Of a DNA stretch of 38,566 nt, positions 34,401 through 38,566 are shown piece after piece. The translations under genes and the position numbers were made by a program. How positions within the stretch are numbered: the stretch's first letter is position 1; each line of letters begins with the position of its first letter. Origin of the DNA: an uncultured Oscillospiraceae bacterium (GTDB taxonomy: Bacteria > Bacillota > Clostridia > Oscillospirales > Oscillospiraceae). The notes under the pieces are model-generated. The model saw only the letters and a list, made by a program, of their open reading frames with translations. It was not told the origin of the DNA and ran no database searches. Location of the stretch: positions 1 through 38,566 of the forward strand of contig CAUBIP010000006.1 of assembly GCA_958436045.1 (NCBI GenBank), read 5' to 3'.

Positions 34401-34912
34401 TAGAAGTGGTCCGGCCCAAAAATTTCTGCCAGCTCCTGCGTCTTTTCCAGGGCCTTGTCATAATCCCCGGCCAGCAGCTGACGGGGAATCTCTCCTGCCA
34501 GGCAGGCGCTCAGGGCGATCAGACCCTCGCTGTGCTGCCGCAGCAGCGCCAGGTCGATCCGTGGCTTGCTGTAAAAGCCCTCAATAAAGCCCATGGAGAC
34601 GAGGTAGCTGAGATTCCGGTAGCCTGTCTCGTTTTCACACAGCAGCACCAGATGCCGGGCCTCGTTGTCGATCCCGTGGACCCGGTCCTGCATCGTCCGG
34701 GGCGCAACATAGACCTCGCAGCCTAAGATCGGCTTGATCCCGGCGGCGCGGCACGCCTTGTAAAAATCCACCACGCCGTACATCACGCCGTGGTCCGTGA
34801 TGGCGATCGCCGTCTGCCCCAGCTCCTTGACCCGCTCGACCAGGCTGCCGATCCGGCAGGCCCCGTCCAGCAGGCTGTATTCCGTATGCACATGCAAATG
34901 CACAAAGCCCAT
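31445..34912 (-). CDS. dnaE: DNA polymerase III subunit alpha (DnaE)
   Basis: A 1155-aa C-family replicative polymerase of the DnaE type. The PHP domain at the start keeps HLHVHTEYSLLDGA and ITDHGVMYG. The polymerase domain has PVGPGRGSAAGAMVSYCMQITDLDP, the catalytic PDIDMDF, and PRNTSTHAAGVVI. The helix-hairpin and tau-binding regions follow, then an OB fold (VTVAGVIQSIRTRPTRNGSLMAYI) near the end. AAAGGAG lies 6 bases before the ATG at 34912. It lies 24 bp after whiA and is probably cotranscribed with murB and whiA. Clostridia usually also carry PolC; none is in this window. Confidence 0.95.
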   Translation of the reverse strand: MGFVHLHVHTEYSLLDGACRIGSLVERVKELGQTAIAITDHGVMYGVVDFYKACRAAGIKPILGCEVYVAPRTMQDRVHGIDNEARHLVLLCENETGYRNLSYLVSMGFIEGFYSKPRIDLALLRQHSEGLIALSACLAGEIPRQLLAGDYDKALEKTQELAEIFGPDHFYLELQDHGLPEQQRVNAGILRLARQTGLPLVVTNDAHYLRKSDSELHDVLLCIQTGKTMDDPDRLRFQTDEFYLKSEEELRALFAQVPEAFSNTEEIARRCNVEITFGKYHLPAFQYPAGYDGWSYFEKLCLDGFARRYPDSPTGYRERLEYEMQMIRKMGYVDYFLIVADFVAFARREKIPVGPGRGSAAGAMVSYCMQITDLDPMKYHLFFERFLNPERVSMPDIDMDFCQARRGEVIEYVMRKYGADHVAQIVTFGTMAARAAIRDVGRVMNFTYAETDVVAKQIPAALHMTLDEALRISPKLRELYDGDERVKKLVDTARAIEGMPRNTSTHAAGVVITKRPVSDYVPLARNDDTIVTQFTMTTIEELGLLKMDFLGLRNLTVIDDAVQKVRRDTPDFSMEHVPDDDAETFAMLGQGRTAGVFQLESAGITGVCVGMQPQSIEDLTAIVALYRPGPMDSIPKFIDSKLHPEKITYKTPQLQSILDVTYGCIVYQEQVIEIFRKLGGYTLGQADNMRRAISKKKQQVIVAERKAFVYGDPDRGIPGAIANGVDEQAANVIYDEILDFANYAFNKAHAVCYAKVSYDTAYLKCHYPKQYMAALMTSVQDNSMKVAGYIAACREMGLQLLLPDINHSESAFTVEPEGIRFGLAAVKNVGKGLVEQIVAERQADGPFASFRQLCERLSQTDLNKRAMENLIRCGAMDCFGHKRAQLLLVYDQAMTDAAQNRRRNLEGQIDLFSMDQTENEAEIPMPDVPELPPQERMVGEKETTGLYLSGHPMDAYRPMLKNAHVASIGDIMTSFAEGADRYRDEQVVTVAGVIQSIRTRPTRNGSLMAYIVLEDDTAAMEMLAFSSVLRRYDSFLKENQPVMITGKLTVRDEKDPQLMVDRARLLLDSEEPIPLPDLPSRSQLAPDQRLYLRVDKLDSRDFRKTRAILNLFPGLTQVILVAADTGKRYGTRCDPEPGMLQELRRVLGEKNVVIK

Positions 34913-34936
34913 AGGTGCTCCTTTCCCGCGCCGCGC

Positions 34937-35842
34937 TTAGGTCGGCTGCTGCGCCGCCAGCTGCACCAGCTTGCGCATCCGGTGGTTTATGGCGGATTTG
35001 CTCACCGGCGGTGTCTGCATATCCGCCAGCTCCTGCAGTGTCGCCTCCGGGTTTTCCAGCCGCAGCTGGGCCGACTGGCGCAGCTTCTCCGGCAGGCCCT
35101 CCAGCCCGCCTGCCTGCTGCAGGCGGCGGATGGCGGCGATCTGCTCCTGGGCCGCGTCGACGACCTTGGTCAAATTCGCCGTCTCGCAGTTGACCCGGCG
35201 GTTGACGCCGTTGCGCAGGTCCTTTTCCATCTTGGCCTGCATCACGTCCATAGCGCAGACCGGCGCGCCCAGCATCGTCAAGAAATCTTCGATCAGCTCG
35301 CTCTGCTTAAAATACAGCACGCAGTTGCCGCCGCGGCTGGTGAGCTTCGCGCCGTAGCCCAACTCCAGCAACAGGGCGTCCGTCTCCCGGGCGACCTTTT
35401 GGTGTGTCGTCGTCAGCTCCAGGTGATAGCGTTTTTCCGGGTCCGTCACAGAGCCACCAGCCAAAAACGCCCCCCGGGCAAAGGCGACCCGGCAGCATTC
35501 GTCCTCCAAAACGCCATAATTCACATGCAACGCCACACTGGACGCGGCGTCAAAGCCAAAGGCACTGTAGACGCTCGCGATCTTCTCCGGGTCCAGCAGC
35601 TGGAAAATAAATTTCCCAGCGCTCTGCGGCGCGGGCTTCTCATCAAATTCCACGTGGAACGCCCGCCAAAACAGCTTCGGCAGCCGGGCCGCAAAATCCG
35701 GACTCTCCGTGACGATCTTAATCAGCGTCGCGCTGCAGGTATTGCCAAATAATAAAATTCCAAAGCATTCCGCCACGGCGCAGCATTTTTTGTGCACCGC
35801 CAGGCGGCACAGCTCCGCCTTTACGTTGGATGCAAATGACAT
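34937..35842 (-). CDS. whiA: DNA-binding protein WhiA
   Basis: A 301-aa protein with an N-terminal LAGLIDADG-like fold and a C-terminal helix-turn-helix. Landmarks are RGAFLAGGSVTDPEKRYHLEL, the VNCETANLTKVV segment, and the C-terminal LADMQTPPVSKSAINHRMRKL. WhiA affects cell division and chromosome segregation in Bacillus and controls sporulation genes in actinomycetes. AAGGAGA precedes the ATG at 35842. In many Firmicutes it is preceded by rapZ and yvcK; here murB is directly upstream with a 32-bp gap. Confidence 0.94.
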   Translation of the reverse strand: MSFASNVKAELCRLAVHKKCCAVAECFGILLFGNTCSATLIKIVTESPDFAARLPKLFWRAFHVEFDEKPAPQSAGKFIFQLLDPEKIASVYSAFGFDAASSVALHVNYGVLEDECCRVAFARGAFLAGGSVTDPEKRYHLELTTTHQKVARETDALLLELGYGAKLTSRGGNCVLYFKQSELIEDFLTMLGAPVCAMDVMQAKMEKDLRNGVNRRVNCETANLTKVVDAAQEQIAAIRRLQQAGGLEGLPEKLRQSAQLRLENPEATLQELADMQTPPVSKSAINHRMRKLVQLAAQQPT

Positions 35843-35874
35843 TTCTGATCTCTCCTTCGCGGGATCGGCAGCCG

Positions 35875-36783
35875 CTAAAACAGCTTAACCTCCGGCTCCA
35901 GGCTAAAGCCCGTCTGCGCCTGGACCTCGCGCTGGACCAGGCGGATCGTCGCCAAGACATCCGCCGCCGTCGCACCGCCCAGGTTCACGACAAAGCCTGC
36001 GTGCTTTTCCGACACCGCCGCCGCGCCGACGCCCTTGCCCTTCAGGCCGCACTGCTCGATCAGCGCCGCCGCGTACGCGCCCACCGGGCGCTTGAACGTG
36101 CTCCCCGCCGAGGGCATATCCAGCGGCTGGGAGGCCCGGCGGCGCTGCATCAGCGCCTGCATTTTTTCCGTGATCTCCGCCGGGTCTCCCTTTTGCAGGG
36201 TGAAGACCGTTTTGAAGATCACACCATCCATCTCCTGGAACGCGCTGTGGCGATAGGCAAAGCCCTGGTCCGCACCGGTGACGACCTGCGCAGCGCCATC
36301 CGGGGCCAGGACCGTCGTCGCGGCGGCCACCTGGCAGATCTCCCCGCCGTAGGCCCCGGCGTTCATAAAGACACCGCCGCCGACGCTGCCGGGGATGCCG
36401 TGGGCAAATTCCAGCCCCGTCAACCCGTGGTCCCGGGCAAAAACAGCAGCCCGGGCCATGGAGACACCGCATTCGACCTCCAGCGTCGTCTCATCCAGCA
36501 AGCGGATGCCGTCCAGCGCCCGGGTGCAGATCGTCAGTCCCCGCTTGCCCGCATCCGCCGCCAGGACATTCGTCCCCGCGCCCAGGATTGCCGCGGTCTG
36601 CTTCTCCTGCCAGGCCGTGCGCAGCAAAAACGCCAGCTGTGCCTGGCTAGCCGGGAACGCCATATAGTCCGCCGGGCCGCCAATCCGGAAGGATGTATGC
36701 CGCGCCAGCGGCTCCGCCTTGCGCACCTGTACCGGCGGCTCCTGTATGCAGCCGATCTTGCTCCAGTCCATCGTCATACCCAT
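35875..36783 (-). CDS. murB: UDP-N-acetylmuramate dehydrogenase
   Basis: A 302-aa flavoenzyme that reduces UDP-GlcNAc-enolpyruvate to UDP-MurNAc for peptidoglycan. FAD-binding motifs are SFRIGGPADYM and GAGTNVLA, and the FAHGIPGSVGGGVFMNAGAYGGE block is highly diagnostic. Catalytic residues are Arg178 in YRHS, Ser228 in SAGSTFKRP and Glu298 in EPEVKLF. The ATG at 36783 is selected by GGAGG 7 bases upstream and the promoter at 36814-36842; a longer frame runs through the tRNA and is rejected. Two further ATG codons follow within 12 bases, so the exact start is slightly uncertain. Confidence 0.94.
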   Translation of the reverse strand: MGMTMDWSKIGCIQEPPVQVRKAEPLARHTSFRIGGPADYMAFPASQAQLAFLLRTAWQEKQTAAILGAGTNVLAADAGKRGLTICTRALDGIRLLDETTLEVECGVSMARAAVFARDHGLTGLEFAHGIPGSVGGGVFMNAGAYGGEICQVAAATTVLAPDGAAQVVTGADQGFAYRHSAFQEMDGVIFKTVFTLQKGDPAEITEKMQALMQRRRASQPLDMPSAGSTFKRPVGAYAAALIEQCGLKGKGVGAAAVSEKHAGFVVNLGGATAADVLATIRLVQREVQAQTGFSLEPEVKLF

Positions 36784-36813
36784 AAACGCCTCCGGGTGTT
36801 TAGTCTTCTTTTT

Positions 36814-36842
36814 ATTGTAACATATCCCCGCCGCCGTTGCAA
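36814..36842 (-). promoter_or_regulatory. Promoter of murB-whiA-dnaE
   Basis: On the minus strand, TTGCAA (36837-36842), a 17-bp spacer and TACAAT (36814-36819), with TGT immediately before the -10 (extended -10). It lies 30 bp before the murB start. Confidence 0.8.
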
Positions 36843-36864
36843 CGTTTAAGGCGGCGGAAGACAG

Positions 36865-36895
36865 AAAAAAGGCTCTGGAAACTCCAGAGCCTTTT
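36865..36895 (-). terminator. Intrinsic terminator of tRNA-Gln
   Basis: A 13-bp perfect stem, 36867-36879 with 36883-36895, has a 3-nt loop and is followed on the minus strand by a T-run. Its first bases overlap the encoded CCA end of the tRNA. Confidence 0.85.
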
Positions 36896-36968
36896 GGCAG
36901 CGGGTGAAGGATTCGAACCCTCACAAACGGAGTCAGAGTCCGGTGTGCTACCATTACACAAACCCGCT
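36895..36968 (-). tRNA. tRNA-Gln(CTG)
   Basis: On the minus strand a complete cloverleaf can be read: acceptor AGCGGGT/ACCCGCT, D arm GTGT with loop AATGGTA, anticodon loop CTCTGAC (anticodon CTG, reading CAG), T arm with GGTTCGAATCC, discriminator G and an encoded CCA. The C27-T43 pair of the anticodon stem is a mismatch. The gene is solitary, with its own promoter and terminator. Confidence 0.93.
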
Positions 36969-36990
36969 ATAACGCGCAAGCGCATAAATT

Positions 36991-37018
36991 ATTATATCCA
37001 CTTTTCCGAGAAAGTCAA
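36991..37018 (-). promoter_or_regulatory. Promoter of tRNA-Gln
   Basis: On the minus strand, TTGACT (37013-37018), a 16-bp spacer and TATAAT (36991-36996), 22 bp upstream of the tRNA 5' end. Confidence 0.8.
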
Positions 37019-37078
37019 GAGCTTTTTCCATTTTTACGGGAAATATTTTCTCATTCGTAGCCACGGTGGGTTTTCCGG

Positions 37079-37107
37079 TTGCAATTATGCCCGGACTTCC
37101 GTATAGT
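37079..37107 (+). promoter_or_regulatory. Promoter of the CDF transporter gene
   Basis: TTGCAA (37079-37084), a 17-bp spacer and TATAGT (37102-37107). The start codon follows 32 bp later, with AAGGAGG between. Confidence 0.75.
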
Positions 37108-37139
37108 ATAAAGGGATTTGCCAAAAAGGAGGCACCACC

Positions 37140-38312
37140 ATGACAAAGTTTTTCCTGCACCTGGCACAGCGCGGGTACGAAGACCCGAACGCACCGGAGG
37201 CCCGCTCCGCCTGCGGCAAAATGGCAGGGCTGGTGGGCATTGGCTGCAACCTGCTGCTGTTTCTTGCCAAGCTTCTGGTCGGCCTGCTGGCAGGCTCTGT
37301 TTCCATCACGGCGGACGCCGTCAACAACCTCTCTGACGCCTCCGGCTCCATCGTCACCCTTGTCGGCTTCCGCCTGGCGGAGAAGCCCGCCGACGCAGCG
37401 CACCCCTACGGGCACGCCCGGATCGAGTATCTCTCCGGCCTGGCCGTCGCAGCCCTGGTCCTGCTCATCGGCGCAGAGCTGGCCAAAACATCCATTGACA
37501 AAATTTTTCACCCCCAGGCCATCGCATTTTCCGCCCTCACGGCGGCGGTTTTGCTGGGTTCTATCGCAGTCAAGCTCTGGATGGCATATTTTTACCGGAC
37601 CGTCGGGACGCAGATTCAATCCGTCACTGTCCGCGCCAACGCCTGCGACAGCCGCAATGACGTCATCGCCACCGCCGCCGTCCTGTTGGGCTGCCTGGTC
37701 AGCCACTTTTTCTCCCGCAATATTGACGGCTATATCGGCCTGGCTGTCGCCGTCTTTATTCTCTGGTCCGGCGTTGGCATCGCCAAGGACACCATTGCCC
37801 CGCTGCTGGGTGAATCGGCCTCACCGGAGCTCAAGGCTCTCGTCGCCCGGGAGGTCACAGCCCATGAAAAGGTCCTCGGGATGCACGACCTGATGGTCCA
37901 CGACTACGGTCCGAATCAAAAATTTGCAACGGTCCACGTCGAGATGGACGCCAAGGAGGACCCGCTGGTCTGCCACAATATCATTGACAATATCGAGCGG
38001 CGTATGCTGGCGCAGCATCACATCCACCTGACGATTCACTATGACCCGGTGGTGTCCGACGACGCGGAGCTGCAGGAGATTCGTGCGCTTCTTACCAAGA
38101 CGCTGCAAGCCATTGATCCTGGCCTCTCTCTGCACGATCTGCGGATGGTCCGGGGTCCGGAGCATACGAACCTCGTTTTTGACCTTGTCGTCCCGGCGGC
38201 ACTGCAGGGCGAGCGTGCCGCCCTACAGGCGAAGATCAATGCCAGCCTTCCCCAGGACGCGGGTCACCGGTACTATACCGTTATCACCTACGATTCCCCG
38301 GATTTCAACTGA
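37140..38312 (+). CDS. Cation diffusion facilitator transporter, probably manganese-type
   Basis: A 390-aa CDF efflux protein with about six membrane helices (from ~28 to ~215) and a long C-terminal cytoplasmic domain. Helix 2 has ITADAVNNLSDASGS (Asp59, Asn63); helix 5 has RANACDSRNDV (Asp170, Asp174). This D/N plus DxxxD quartet differs from the HxxxD of zinc members and fits the manganese-type subgroup. PYGHARIEY (89-97) is the conserved CDF loop. AAGGAGG lies 8 bases before the ATG at 37140. The gene is probably monocistronic. Metal choice is inferred from the motif only. Confidence 0.88.
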   Translation: MTKFFLHLAQRGYEDPNAPEARSACGKMAGLVGIGCNLLLFLAKLLVGLLAGSVSITADAVNNLSDASGSIVTLVGFRLAEKPADAAHPYGHARIEYLSGLAVAALVLLIGAELAKTSIDKIFHPQAIAFSALTAAVLLGSIAVKLWMAYFYRTVGTQIQSVTVRANACDSRNDVIATAAVLLGCLVSHFFSRNIDGYIGLAVAVFILWSGVGIAKDTIAPLLGESASPELKALVAREVTAHEKVLGMHDLMVHDYGPNQKFATVHVEMDAKEDPLVCHNIIDNIERRMLAQHHIHLTIHYDPVVSDDAELQEIRALLTKTLQAIDPGLSLHDLRMVRGPEHTNLVFDLVVPAALQGERAALQAKINASLPQDAGHRYYTVITYDSPDFN

Positions 38313-38322
38313 CCGTATACGC

Positions 38323-38346
38323 ATTTGGCGACAATTTTCGCCAAAT
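38323..38346. repeat. 9-bp hairpin downstream of the CDF gene
   Basis: ATTTGGCGA (38323-38331) pairs with 38338-38346. No T-run follows. It may be a weak terminator for the transporter gene. Confidence 0.45.
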
Positions 38347-38360
38347 CCCGCAAAGGGGGA

Positions 38361-38388
38361 TTGACAATTCCCTGATCTGTGTTATACT
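38361..38388 (+). promoter_or_regulatory. Strong sigma70 promoter of a putative noncoding RNA
   Basis: Perfect TTGACA (38361-38366), a 16-bp spacer and TATACT (38383-38388), with TGT before the -10. It is the closest to consensus in the window, yet no ORF with a ribosome binding site follows. Confidence 0.82.
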
Positions 38389-38392
38389 TTTT

Positions 38393-38566
38393 GTTGATCT
38401 CAATTGGGACAGTGTTCCAAAGCAAGATTCCACGACCGCCGATGCCTCTTCGCGTCGGCTAAGGCCATACGGACAGCCGGGTCGAATGCCGAAAATCACC
38501 AACCGTGGTGATTGGCAACTTCTGTTGCCTTATTGATTGAGTTAAAAGCTCAGTTTTATAAGTTGG
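38393..38566 (+). ncRNA. Putative structured noncoding RNA, 5' part (cut by window end)
   Basis: The transcript from the promoter at 38361-38388 would fold into consecutive hairpins: 38404-38409 with 38415-38420; 38438-38445 with 38452-38459; 38494-38500 with 38507-38513; and 38514-38519 with 38524-38529 (loop TTCT). CGGCT (38456-38460) can also pair with AGCCG (38475-38479), hinting at an alternative fold or pseudoknot. The spacers between stems are purine-rich and look conserved-RNA-like. It does not match tmRNA, RNase P RNA, SRP RNA or T-box motifs. The raiA RNA class is a possible identity from general resemblance only. Confidence 0.55.

Noticed and set aside
36784..36954. N-terminal extension of MurB
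   Set aside because: It would read through the tRNA terminator and most of the tRNA; the ATG at 36783 has GGAGG and a promoter.
38305..38502. Minus-strand 65-codon open frame across the putative RNA
   Set aside because: It has no ribosome binding site and lies over strong hairpins and a plus-strand promoter; likely spurious.
1..38566. Search for CRISPR arrays, insertion sequences, prophage or toxin-antitoxin modules
   Set aside because: No regularly spaced repeats, transposase, integrase, phage or toxin-antitoxin genes were recognised.

Overview
The window is a chromosomal, gene-dense stretch of a high-GC Firmicute, most likely a clostridial gut-type bacterium near the Oscillospiraceae. The evidence is the gene set (WhiA, a DnaE polymerase with an intact PHP domain, RecA-RecX-RimO-PgsA, a YmfF/YmfH-type M16 pair, YqhQ/DUF1385 next to PrmC, LuxS), monoderm envelope genes (an LCP ligase, a NAGPA-domain protein), GGAGG-type ribosome binding sites and sigma70-like promoters. 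The lineage is inferred from gene content and not proven. No phage, insertion sequence, CRISPR array or resistance gene was seen.

Layout. 1-324: intergenic DNA with a perfect 15-bp hairpin at the left edge and the terminator of a dCMP deaminase gene. 325-807: dCMP deaminase with its own promoter. 989-8084 (minus): one probable transcription unit from the promoter at 8056-8084 to the terminator at 989-1030, carrying an LCP ligase, a D-2-hydroxyacid dehydrogenase, mtnN, luxS, a cytidylate-kinase-like gene, a NAGPA-domain membrane protein and a dihydropyrimidinase. 8117-10123 (plus): DUF362 ferredoxin protein plus a DUF1624 membrane protein. 10132-11228 (minus): azlCD amino-acid exporter. 11229-11540: gene-free DNA with a tight cluster of DnaA-box-like sequences. 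11541-12509 (minus): prmA. 12665-16079 (plus): two M16 peptidase-family genes and lgt with overlapping stop and start codons, then a repeat-tailed unknown protein at 16242-16733.

16754-31425 (minus): a 14-gene run. It starts with a putative lipoprotein, a response regulator and a histidine kinase, then DUF1385, prmC, recA, recX, rimO, pgsA, cysS, polA, rimI and tsaD, and ends at a strong bidirectional terminator. Most junctions overlap or are a few bases apart. 31445-36842 (minus): murB-whiA-dnaE behind a good promoter. 36865-37018 (minus): a solitary tRNA-Gln(CTG) with its own promoter and terminator. 37079-38312 (plus): a CDF cation transporter with a manganese-type metal site. 38361-38566 (plus): a near-consensus promoter followed by a run of hairpins and no credible ORF, read as the 5' part of a structured noncoding RNA cut by the window end.

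Functional links. MtnN and LuxS form the two-step SAH detoxification and AI-2 route. The murB-whiA-dnaE and recA-to-tsaD blocks are housekeeping (wall, division, replication, repair, translation quality). The lipoprotein-regulator-kinase trio looks like an envelope-sensing module. The least explained parts are the RNA at the right edge, the DnaA-box cluster at 11402-11431, the lipoprotein with its promoter dyad, and the repeat-tailed protein at 16242-16733.
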